DNA from: Citrus sinensis
Taxonomy: Eukaryota > Streptophyta > Magnoliopsida > Sapindales > Rutaceae
Reading direction: 5' to 3'
NCBI RefSeq assembly: GCF_022201045.2
Contig: NC_068564.1
Location: forward strand, 2,294,001-2,358,000
Length of the DNA: 64,000 nucleotides
Shown: positions 22,091 through 32,473 of the stretch, piece by piece
Layout of the letters: each line of letters begins with the position of its first letter
Numbering within the stretch: the first letter of the stretch is position 1
The notes under the pieces: generated by a model
What the model was told of the DNA's origin: nothing
Seen by the model: the letters and a program-made list of their open reading frames with translations, nothing else
The model's database searches: none
Position numbers and translations under genes: made by a program

Positions 22091-22870
22091 GTTGCCTGAT
22101 TATAATAAGACTGGGCAGGCAGCTTGTGTATGGACATGAGATTCTTTTAATAACGAGTATATTTGAATTCGCCAAAATACTTAATAAACTCATTAATTTA
22201 AAGTTAGTATAAAATATATAGGTATCAAAACTAATCAAATAAAAATACACGTAAGATGAAATAATGATGTTCAAACACATGGGAACCTAAGTTTTTATCA
22301 ACAATAATTTTATATCATAAGCACGTTTAATAGAGGTATATTAATTTTAAGGAGGGGCAAATTGAAGTTAATGAAAAATTTTAACCATACTTTTTTAAAT
22401 TGACACTATCTTATAAAAAGAGTTTTGACTTTTGATTTGTTGAAAATTAATAGGAGATCAATTTTACGGTGAAAGTAAATTTGGCCTTTTTTTTATATTC
22501 CGAAAGAAACTAAAGTTGACCATATTTATTTCTGCTAAAGCTGGATATATGTGGAAACACGGAGATCAATCTTCGGTTTATGAATATATTCAATTATGTT
22601 ATTACCAATTTAAAATTAATCTACACAAAAATTTATTTCAACCAAAATAGAAAAGAAAGATTGCACTAATATTGGATATCCAAAATTTCCTAATTAAAGC
22701 TCTCCGAGCTCGTAAGATCGTGTACGCTTTTATTCAGCCACCATTAATGCTAAAAACTAGGTGTATTTGTGAACATGATCATTTCCCTTTAAATTAGAGA
22801 TCTATTAATCCTAAGAACTAGGTGCATTTTCCGAACATGATCATTTCCATTTTTACTGCATCATTGTCTT
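22091..22870. other. spacer between the glucanase genes
   Basis: About 0.8 kb holding the 3' flank of copy 1 and the upstream region of copy 2. Apart from the 61-bp duplication listed separately, nothing is recognisable. Confidence 0.5.
22743..22852. repeat. 61-bp promoter-region duplication upstream of glucanase 2
   Basis: ATTAATGCTAAAAACTAGGT and ATTAATCCTAAGAACTAGGT start two imperfect copies (22743 and 22804). Both end with GAACATGATCATTTCC. They lie 100-200 bases before the glucanase 2 ATG and contain the palindrome ATGATCAT, so a duplicated control site is possible. Confidence 0.7.
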
Positions 22871-22885
22871 GTATATATATTATAC
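22871..22885 (+). promoter_or_regulatory. putative TATA box of glucanase gene 2
   Basis: GTATATATATTATAC lies about 65-80 bases upstream of the ATG at 22949, at the position equivalent to the TATA-like site of copy 1. Confidence 0.6.
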
Positions 22886-22948
22886 CCTTCACCTCTTTTG
22901 TAGCTATCTTCGTGGTTGTTTCTTTCCTGAAAAAGTGAATAATAGACA

Positions 22949-24272
22949 ATGGCTCGTTTGGTCCTCATCTTCTTCATCGTTGCATGCCTGAAAACAGGTT
23001 TTATTCATCCCTCTTCAATAATATTTTCTTCATTTCTTATATTTTTTATTCAGATAAAAAAACGTCAATCTCTTTATGGAGCATACATAATCGGTTCTTA
23101 TCGCTGACTATAAAGTGAGCGTGCGATTCTAGGGTCTCTGTTTTTCATCAGAATAATATTGTTTTAGCTTTTCTCTTATCAATCTTGTTAACTACTCTTT
23201 CGCATATTTTTTTTTTCTTGTAGTTAATGTGCTAGCGCAAGGAAATGCACCAACAGCTACACCAGTGGGAGTGGGAGCAGCAACACAAGGTAATATTGCA
23301 GCAGCACCAGCGGGAACATCATCACTAGGTGGTCTTGGTGTGAATTATGGACTATTAGGCGACAACCTTCCAACCCCAGATAAAGTAATAGACCTAATCA
23401 AATCAAACAAAATCAACAAAGTCCGAATTTTCGAGCCTAAACAAGCTGTGTTGCAAGCCCTGAAGGACTCTAACCTTGAACTCGCCCTCGGAACCCGTAA
23501 TGAAGATCTGCAAAGCCTCGCAACAGATCCATCTGCCGCCACTAAATTTGTTCAAGAAAACGTTGTGGCTTACTCTCCTGGAGTTAAATTCAGCTACATA
23601 ACCCTCGGTAACGAAGTGATTCCTGGGCAATATGCAAATTTTGTATTTGATGCGATGCAAAACATGCAAAATGCCCTGAAAGCAGCCAATGTAAATGTTC
23701 CTGTTAGCACAGTTGTTGCTACTTCGGTGTTGGGATCATCCTACCCGCCATCAAATGCAACATTTGGTCAGGATGCTTCGGCTGTAATGGAGAAGATTGT
23801 ATCATTTTTGCAGCAGAATCAATACCCTTTGCTTGCTAATGTGTACACTTGCTTTCCTTATTTCGCCGAGCCTACGAACATCAATGCTGATTATGCATTG
23901 GGGAATGCTAATGTGGCAAAGGGTGTTACGGATGGGAGTATACATTACAACACCATGTTTGATGCGATGATTGATGCAGTATATGTTGCAATGGAGAAGG
24001 TTGGAGGAAAGGATGTTAAGCTTGTGGTGTCAGAAACAGGATGGCCTAGCGCTGGTGTGAATTTGGCTACAATGGACAATGCTAAAGCTTATGTTAACAA
24101 CGTAATTCAACGAGTTTCTTCTGGAAAGGGCACGCCGTTGAGGCCATCAATTCCCATTGAAGCTTACATATTTGCCATGTTTAATGAGAATCAGAAGCCT
24201 GCTGGTACTGAACAGAATTTTGGCTTGTTTTATCCGGATATGAAGCCAGTTTATCCTGTTAGTATTGCATAG
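22949..24272 (+). CDS. glucan endo-1,3-beta-glucosidase, GH17 (PR-2 type), copy 2
   Basis: Exon 1 is 22949-22997 and exon 2 is 23224-24272, separated by a 226-bp GT-AG intron at the same position and phase as copy 1. The product has 365 residues. Signal peptide MARLVLIFFIVACLKTVNVLA is followed by about 30 residues rich in Ala, Gly, Thr and Pro (around residues 23-52) that copy 1 lacks. The GH17 domain then begins at GVNYGLLGDN. Acid/base Glu147 is in YITLGNEVIPGQ and nucleophile Glu287 in VVSETGWPSAG; both catalytic residues and the FNENQKPAG motif are intact. No C-terminal vacuolar or GPI extension is seen, so secretion to the apoplast is inferred. The two copies are close in sequence throughout the catalytic domain, indicating a fairly recent tandem duplication. 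Confidence 0.93.
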
Positions 24273-24675
24273 GATTCACTTGGTAGCTGGGTTTCTGGGT
24301 AGTTTTCAGGTACCATGGATATGGTCGTACCTGTTGGAATTTCGTTATTATACATTGTACTAGTATATTTTCTTAATTTTGGTGAAAGTTTGGCAGTGTT
24401 AATAGTTTCTTTCCTTGTGATGATTGTTTACATGAAAGCAAAACATTGATTTTGGCAAGTTGCTCTTTTTGGGACAAAATATAGATATAAAAACTAGGCT
24501 ATTTTACTATGGCAATTTAGTCATTTAATCAACCGCAAGACAAACTAGTCATGTTCCTCGCCATTTCTGTAGTTAGCAACTTCATCTCTCTGCCTTGTAA
24601 ATTCAGTATGAGCATATCCACAAAGATCATTTCTCTATTGGATTAAACGAATGGTTTTACAGTAGTTAGATCCGT
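24273..24675. other. convergent 3' spacer between glucanase 2 and RPC3
   Basis: About 400 bases separate the two stop codons. This must contain both 3' untranslated regions; I see no other feature. Confidence 0.6.
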
Positions 24676-27600
24676 TCAGAAGTCATGAAAAAGCAAAATA
24701 GCATCGTCAAGCTTCATCTGTGATGATTCCAGGAGTATCCTGACTTTTCTTATTCGGTTGTATCTGTCCTGGAGAGGTCCAGTACGCTTGTCAGCTGGGA
24801 GATTTAAGAGCTGAAACAAGTGTTTGTGACAAACAATTAGTACAAGTTAGGAACTAATAACTATGGCCACAACAGGGTAAAGAGACCCGTAAAAAATTCA
24901 GGAAGTTGAGTACTGAAAATCCAAAGATGTTACCTCATCACATCATAGCAAAATTCTAAAAATGAATGCTCTTGAAAAAGATACCTTCACTTCGAACTGG
25001 ATAAACATAGTTTCTAATATGATCTGCCGTGGCAATAATACTAATGACATCATATTTTACTAACCTCCTTTTCTCGATCCAGCTCATATGACACTCGCAG
25101 GCTCAAATTTAAGGCAGCATGAAACATCTCGTCCAGGACATGCTTCCAGAGAATTTGCCTATTCACTTTCCACAATAAGAACTGTGATTGTCTGGCCCCA
25201 GTTACAACTAATTTCTGGAAAAATAAATAAATAAACATCATTGAACATGAACTTAAGTTTATAATCCAGGCTAATTAATTAGCAGCTCATGAGATATAGT
25301 AATAAACTTGAAGTTCTAATTGTACTTTTGAGAGATGAAGAGAGGCAAAACTTTGAAACATCATCAGGAAATCTTTTCAATATTTTTCCGAGGAAAGATG
25401 CAATGCCATCAGAAGGCCAATTATTATTGAAACATTGTAACTACATGAGATCGGTGCTTTTGAACAATTGAATCAATTCATTTTGAATTCTAAGGGCCAA
25501 ATAATGTGCCTGATAAGGCCTCCAGAAACAGCAAATAACGAACCATATTTCCATGAAATTTCTCTTATCTTCAACAACCTCTAAACCAAATTTGGGAGAA
25601 ATAAATGCTTGTAGATTGTTTTCTAAAACCAATACAGAATTAACAAAACTCTCCGTAACTGGTAAAAAAAAATTATTGCATATTCGATTAAGTTTACTGC
25701 CAGTGAGTACTCACAGAGACACCAGCACAAGCAGGAAAAGGTGTGTACCTCCATAAGCAAGTAGCCATCCTTCCACAACTTATAAAGAATCTTCGGTGCA
25801 TCCTTCTTTTCAACGAATGTGGTATCCGATATCTACAAAATCATAATATGAGTAACGTAAATTTATTATAGCTTGAAATTATAGCTTGACATTGCTCACA
25901 ACAAGAATTCAGAACAGACCCATAAGTTAAAATTATTACCTTATCAGTCTCAAGTAGGCGACCAGATTTTGACAGTAACCTGAATATTCTATAAGCATCT
26001 CTCCCATATCTTTTCGACACAACTGATTCCACCTGCCGTGTGGAAAAATGTTATTAGAATTCTGCCTCAAACCATAATGAAAGAAACACTAATGATTTAA
26101 ATGTCTAAAAACAATAAATATAGCATAATTACCTCCTCATTCTGAGCTATTTCAATAATTTTCTCAAAATCTGTGCAAAGTAAAATGAATGTGGATTAAA
26201 ATCAAACAATAGAGAAATCAACAAAACAAAATTGAATGAGGGAAAGATTATAAGATACCGATACTGTATGAGTCACTGGATGCATCTACAAACGAAAGCT
26301 CACCCAACTGAACAAGTGAAGCTCTGACATGATCAAGGGTCATATTACGACCTGCTTCACTCTTTATCACCTCTTCATAAATGGAACTTAATGACAAGGG
26401 AACTGCAACATTTACCATCATCATAAATAAAAGTAATGGCTAAAGGAGCTGCATGCCCACCAGTACATGACCAGCAGGCTACGAGTTATTAAGCAGTAAT
26501 TTATTTTTCCATTTCTTTTTAACATCTTAAAATCACTAATTCGTTATGTCCCAAGATATAGTTAACCGAAAAAGATAAAGTGAAGGATTCACCATTGCTA
26601 GCGCTGGCTTCAGCATAAATATCTTATTAGGAATAAGAAAAAATATATGATAAAATTGAAATAAACACAGCTAAATTTTTATCTTGTTAAAGACCAGGCA
26701 GAAAACATCCTTCATCAGTTACCTCACCTAACAAGACAGCTTACTTGACATTTCGCAGAAAAGACATGTCTAACAATTTATGAATGATTCACAAAATGCT
26801 AATACATATAACAGCTTGGACAGGCCGGAACAGGCAAAACCGAATGTAGTATTATGTGTTTAACAACACTGATCCCTGCCAACTGTAACACATTATCCTA
26901 ATGGCAGAACATCTCAATTGCTTCACGAAAACTGTTAGTAGCTTTCTTTCTCTCTTCCCTTTTTTTTTAATAGAAATAGAAACTAATAAAAACCAACAGC
27001 TTTTCACCAGGATAAGGAAGGTAATGATAGGTATCGAAAAGCAATTAAGCAATTAATTCAGAAATGAAGGAACCTGAATTTTTTGTTTTCACTTTCTTCT
27101 CCGCACTGCTAGTTGCCTGCAGCATAGCACTTAAGACATTGGCAGCTCCATCATCTAGATGTGCTCTCACATGGTCTATGCAACCCTAGAATATTGACAA
27201 CACAATATAGTTCCCAATTATTATTCTGGATATATTCTTCTTTTACAAAAGAATTTTGAAGTTAGAGCTTAAAACAAAAGCCAGGAAAAAAGAACCTGCC
27301 TTATGCCTAAGACGTCGAATGAATCCCTCAAAATTGGCACGATAGACAACTGATTGTTCATCTGCCACTCCACATTCATCCAACTCTAAGACATCATGCT
27401 TGCGCTGTAAAATACAAAAGCGCAAATGAAAACATGAGTAAAAGTTGCAAGTTTGAATAACAGTATTTCGACTAACCTTCTCTCCAGGAGTCACATTATT
27501 GGAATTTTTCTCTTTTTCTCCAACATCAGATTCCACATTTGTCACAACTGAAAATCTCATTGCTTCCATTGGCAGTGCTGCTTCTACTACTTGTTGTTCT

Positions 27601-29784
27601 ATGGTTTCTGGTTCTCCAATTTTCTGCGTACATGTTGGAAAAATATTGTGACTAACTCAATCATGGATACACTTTCAGAACTGAAATGTGTCAATTCTAT
27701 TGAATTACCTCTTAACTTAAAAGGTTAAACTGATAGTTAAAGGCCCTAACAATAGTATTTTAAGCTCTCTCTCTAACAAGCCCACTCACATGCAAAAACG
27801 AATTAATCAATGGCTTGTCAAGTGGTTTAGCCACACAAAAATCAAAAGACAGAAATAGACACAATACTAGTATCAAATACAACCACTAAGGGAGTTTCAG
27901 ACACCAAACTCGCTATACCATGTCAAGTTACCGCTTGACCCAAAAAGGTCAATAACAAAAGGTAGCTCAGAATACTTGTGACACCAAAGACTCTAAATGT
28001 ACATCTTTTAGAAAATAAAGTTCATTCTTTTGATGATCAAAAGTAAAGTTTTTCACTTCCATTTACTTATGCTCGACTGATAGTTATAAGCTCTCAAACA
28101 AACCAGTCCCAGCCAAAAGGAAATTCTAAATGATCAAACATTGAATATAGTGGTACCAGTCATTTTGCAAAGAGACAACTGTAACCATTCAGCAAACTAT
28201 ATTTTGACATCTACAGGATAATGCACTTGATCTATTATCAAATAATCTTTTTCAAGATAAATGAATGAGTATTTATTTTAATTCATTTGATGATGTACAA
28301 GGTTTACTACGAATTCTTGTAGAGTCAGATCATGCAGCAGCAAAGCCCAGTGCAAACCCCATACAGAATGATGCCTTTAGTACCAAAACTAAAATGGGAA
28401 AGACGATCACATCTTATAATATGTAAAAGCATCAAAGTATAACTCCAGATATGCTCCCAGCAATGAGAGAGTACATACTGCTCTTGCAATTTTCATAAGA
28501 TAATTAGCTCTGCTGTCGTAGCTAAGACAGAAGAAAAAGATTGCCCGGGCACTCTGATCTCTAATCAGCACATAATTACAGAACACATCCACATAAGTAA
28601 ATGACTGTTGCTCCTGTTCTACGCAGGAACACTCATCAGCTTATCAGCTTATAAAATTTGACATGAATGTGCAAGTACCTTCGCAGACTTAGAACCCTTC
28701 TTCCTTGCAGGACCTTCTTCTTCAGATATTGGCATAAGAAGCGGTTCAGAAGCAGGGCAGCGCTCAACATAGTGAGCAGTCACAAGTTTAACAAGGGTTT
28801 CTCGTAAAGAATCCAGATCCACAAGATTTCCTGGAAGAATATATCATATAAACTCACTGAAAATGGAAATTTTCACTTCAGAAAATTGAAATCACCTGAG
28901 TCAAATGTTTGAGCACAAAAGCCCCTTCAACAAGTAATTCATCAGACTTGCCTTCTTTCTCGCTTGATTTCGCTCGATCAAACATTTGCTTCAGCGTAAG
29001 TCTACCATGTTCAAGTAACCCTTGAACGAGTTCTACACACTGCAAAACAAATAAACAGAAATTAAGAATTAAAAATTTGAAAAATTGAATGTAATACACA
29101 CACCCCATATCATATCATTAATGAACATGAAACCAAAAAATGAAACAACTAACTTGCTGATCAAATTCCTGGGACAAAATTGTCAAAAACTTCGCGAACC
29201 TCACGCGATGGAGTATGTTATCAAACAATACCACATACTGGGTATTAGCTTTTGGACCATCTGCAAAACCATCTACAAAGACAAAATTTTAGCCTCAGCA
29301 GTCGCTACATTTTCAAAAGTCAATGTCCTTAAATTTTAAATTAGTGTTTATGATTATATCCGAAACCATGTTTACTTACCTTGAAGTACAGATAGCAACT
29401 TAAACACTTAGTAAATTTCAGTGAACTTAAACTATTGTACGGTTAAAAAGTTAGAAATTTTGACTAGCAGGGGCCTACCTGGCTGCTCAGTTGTGAAAGC
29501 TTGGACGCAGTTCTGTTGAATTAAAACGAGCAAAGCGTTCTTGACTTGTTCATCGCTGAGTTCTGTGTATCGCTTTACGTTCTGTCTCGTTAGAGGTCCT
29601 TTGCGAAGAAGACATTCGCACACCTTCTGCAAAAGTAATTAATTAAAACGATTTACATATATGATCAAAAGCTGTGAGTTTTGCATAAAAAGTGATGAGA
29701 TGATAAGATAAATACAGCCACGAGATCGCCGAAGTGATTGGTGATGACGTGGACGGCGTGCTTGGTGCCGTATTCTGTCAACAT
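24676..29784 (-). CDS. RPC3: DNA-directed RNA polymerase III subunit RPC3 (C82/RPC62 homologue), 14 exons
   Basis: Exons on the minus strand are 29784-29716, 29626-29479, 29260-29154, 29039-28952, 28830-28679, 27623-27477, 27404-27300, 27185-27074, 26402-26259, 26170-26133, 26032-25940, 25832-25749, 25214-25065 and 24810-24676. Together they give 523 residues; human RPC62 and yeast C82 are somewhat longer. The N-terminus MLTEYGTKHAVHVITNHFGD and the adjoining AKVCECLLRKGPLT form the first winged-helix unit of the family; VERCPASEP, a central winged-helix region and the C-terminal KLVVTGARQSQFLLWKVNRQ follow. The protein belongs to the C82-C34-C31 initiation subcomplex that opens Pol III promoters in the nucleus. 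Twelve donors/acceptors are GT-AG or consistent with it; introns 4 and 7 keep the frame only if read as GC-AG (donors GCAAGT and GCAGGT). All exons fit one frame, so the gene appears intact. Confidence 0.9.
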
Positions 29785-29916
29785 CGTCACCGTTTTTTGT
29801 TTTTCGTCTTCGACCTCCTTCAATACGCGTGAGAGAGGGCTGATGAGGCGGGAAGAGATTTCTAGGGTTCAATACATGTCCTAATCAATTGAAATTTTTC
29901 CTCCGTCCCACATCCA

Positions 29917-29988
29917 GGGTCCGTAGCTCAGTGGTAGAGCATTTGACTGCAGATCAAGAGGTCACCGGTTCGAACCCGGTTGGGCCCT
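29917..29988 (+). tRNA. tRNA-Cys(GCA)
   Basis: The 72-base gene has a 7-bp acceptor stem (GGGTCCG with TGGGCCC), D arm GCTCAGTGGTAGAGC, anticodon GCA at 29949-29951 in loop CTGCAGA, and T arm ACCGGTTCGAACCCGGT. The last base is the U discriminator normal for tRNA-Cys. The internal A box (TAGCTCAGTGG) and B box (GGTTCGAACCC) are intact. There is no intron, and CCA is not encoded, as expected in a nuclear gene. It starts 132 bases beyond the RPC3 start codon, divergently. Confidence 0.97.
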
Positions 29989-29993
29989 CCTAA

Positions 29994-29999
29994 TTTTTT
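29994..29999 (+). terminator. Pol III T-run terminator of tRNA-Cys
   Basis: TTTTTT starts five bases after the tRNA 3' end, the standard Pol III stop signal. Confidence 0.85.
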
Positions 30000-30767
30000 A
30001 TATATATGTTTCAATAAAGTTTAGCAACCTTTTTTTAGTTTTTTATTTTTATTTTTTTTCAGTTTCATTTCTTCTAATTATGTAATTGCTGTTATGAATT
30101 GGAGGAAATAAATGTTATAATTTAAAGGAATCGAATATAAGTAATTATTTAAAAATGATATCTGAACAAATGATGCTTAAATTATAAAGATTAAAATTAA
30201 AGAAACAAGAGCAACATGTTTTCAAGAGAAAATGAAAATTGCGCGTTTTCATTAGCAAAGGAAGGATAATTATATATAGTAATTAGTGGGTGGAGCATTT
30301 AGGATTGTTAATTATAAAAATGACAAAGGGGAGAGAAATAAAGAAGATAATGAGAGAGTATTATTTGGTGGAATCCACCAAATAGGTGGTCTTTCCGGAA
30401 ATGTGAAACAAAAGTTTTTCCCTTGCATCTTGGTCACTTTTACTTTTTTGTTATTTTGTAATCTCCAGGGTATGATACCTACCATGATTTTCAACAATTG
30501 CTATATTATTCTTTTTACGGCTCGATTTTTATTTATTATAAAAACCATTTTCAAATAGTTTTTCACCACTAAAAGAAAATATTTAAGGATAATTTGGTAA
30601 AATTACTAACAAATATGGGCTCCGGAAACCAGCCTATAAATGCTAGCACAAAACCCACAACGTATGTTCTGTTCAATTCATTTTTTCCCCTACTTCCAAC
30701 CAACTAAGTAAATTAAGCTCTATTAGAAGCCTGCCTAATGATGATATGCATAAATATAATCGGGAAC
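30000..30767. other. AT-rich spacer
   Basis: About 0.8 kb between the tRNA and the Harbinger-like element. Possible reading frames are short and have no motif. Confidence 0.5.
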
Positions 30768-31247
30768 TAAGGTTATGTTCGGTTGCAAGAAAGGAGGAGA
30801 GAGGAGAGGAAGGGAAAAGAGAGGAGAAAAAATAAAAGGAGCAAAAAATGATGAGGAGTTTAATTTTCATTGTTCAATTTGACATAGAATTAATAGAGGA
30901 AAGGAATTTAATAATATTTTTGGATGAATTTACCCTTCTATTAGATTTTAATATTCATTATTAAATTAATTAAAAAACTACAAATATGTTTAACTATTTA
31001 AAAACTAGCCTCAAGGTTAATATTACATTCTCAATGTTCTAACAACATTTATAGTGTTTACTTTGTGGACGAAGTAAAAATCTCACTCTAGGTGCTTTAC
31101 TCATTTTTTGAGTGAATAATAGGTAGATTCTCAACCTCTTGTCTTGGTACAAGTTTGTCTCGTCTTGTCTATATGACAAGTTTCTTCCCTGCGTAATTTA
31201 AATTTTCTACTTAGTTTTCTTGCCTTTCTCTCCTTTCGTCAGTGGCG

Positions 31248-32473
31248 ATGTCTGAAGGAAACCCGGAGATCGAGATTAATAATGGTTATGCTCATATCAG
31301 TTTGGCTGAGGAGGAGGACGGGGGGCTCATTGTTGAAGGAGACGCTGGCAACGAGGGTGGTCCAACGAGCATTGATTTTCGGTTCTGTCTGGTGGGCAGA
31401 TTTCTCACAGATAAAGTTATTAACTTCCCTGCCATGAAGAACACAATGGCTTCGGTATAGAGGCTAGGGAAGGGAGTCTGCATTAAGGATTTATCTCCCT
31501 CGCTTTTTCTATTTCAATTCTTCCATGAAGTGGATGTGAAACAGGTTCTTGACTCAGGCCCTTGGACGTTTGATCAACTATTCTGCTTGTTAAACGGTTG
31601 GAGGAGAACGAACATCCTAGGAATGTTCCACTTTACTTTACCTCATTTTGGACCTAGGTTTATAACCTTCCAATAGGATTCATGTCTGCGAAAATTCTAA
31701 AAGACATTGGCAACTACATAGGCACTTTTCTGGAGTCCGATGAGCATAACTTAATGGGGGTTTGGCGAAACTATATGCGTATCCGAGTGGCTATAGATGT
31801 TAGGAAACCTCTGAAGCGAAGGATGAAGCTAAAGAAGGTTGGCGGAGACTGGATTTGGGTGGATTTTAAATATGAACGCCTCAATATCTTTTGCTTTATT
31901 TGTGGATTACTTGGCCATACTGAAAAACAGTGTCCCCAATTGTATGAATGCACTTATGGGGAGATTGTGAAAGCCTATGGTCACTGGATGAAGGCACCAA
32001 ATAGAAGAAATGCGATGAACTCCGGCGATCGGTGGCTGAGATCTATCCCACCGGAGGAAGCTGCTGAGGAAAAAGGAAGGTACAGAGACTTTGCAGCTAC
32101 CATGGCAATTGACCCAATTCTTGCCGCAAATCTTGGGTATGCCATCCCTCAAAACCTCGAGGGGAACGAGGACGTGGGAAGTAGGGTAGTTAATAAGAAA
32201 GATGACAGCTTAGTGTCTACTAAGACTCTATCTCGTGTGAAAGGAAAGCAAGTTGCGGGGGCAATAAATGAACTTGATATTAATCCGGATTCTGGGGAAG
32301 ATATGGATGAAGGATTAATTGTTAAATATTCCAAAAGGAGAAGGTCACAGGAAGGATTGTGCAGCAAAACGGGCTCTGAAGGAGAGGCATCTTCCCAAGT
32401 GTTGCTTTTACCTCTTAAATCAAAAAATGGACCAGCGGTGGGCCCTGTAAATCAGGCCCACCGAGACAAATGA
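31248..32473 (+). pseudogene. LINE ORF1 (gag-like, DUF4283 and zinc knuckle) with few lesions
   Basis: ATG at 31248 opens MSEGNPEIEINNGYAHISLA, then a DUF4283-type domain (FRFCLVGRFLTDKVINFPAM). An in-frame TAG at 31458-31460, a frame change near 31595-31610 and a TAG near 31657 interrupt it. From 31682 the frame is clean: a region with WIWVDFKYERLN, a CCHC knuckle CFICGLLGHTEKQC, and a long acidic/basic tail to the TGA at 32471-32473. The product would bind LINE RNA. Its stop overlaps the ORF2 start as ATGA. Confidence 0.9.

Noticed and set aside
28896-28951. Extension of RPC3 exon 4 to the GT donor at 28895 (adds residues ending FVLKHLTQ)
   Set aside because: It is open but puts exon 5 in the wrong frame with an early stop; the GC donor at 28951 keeps the frame.
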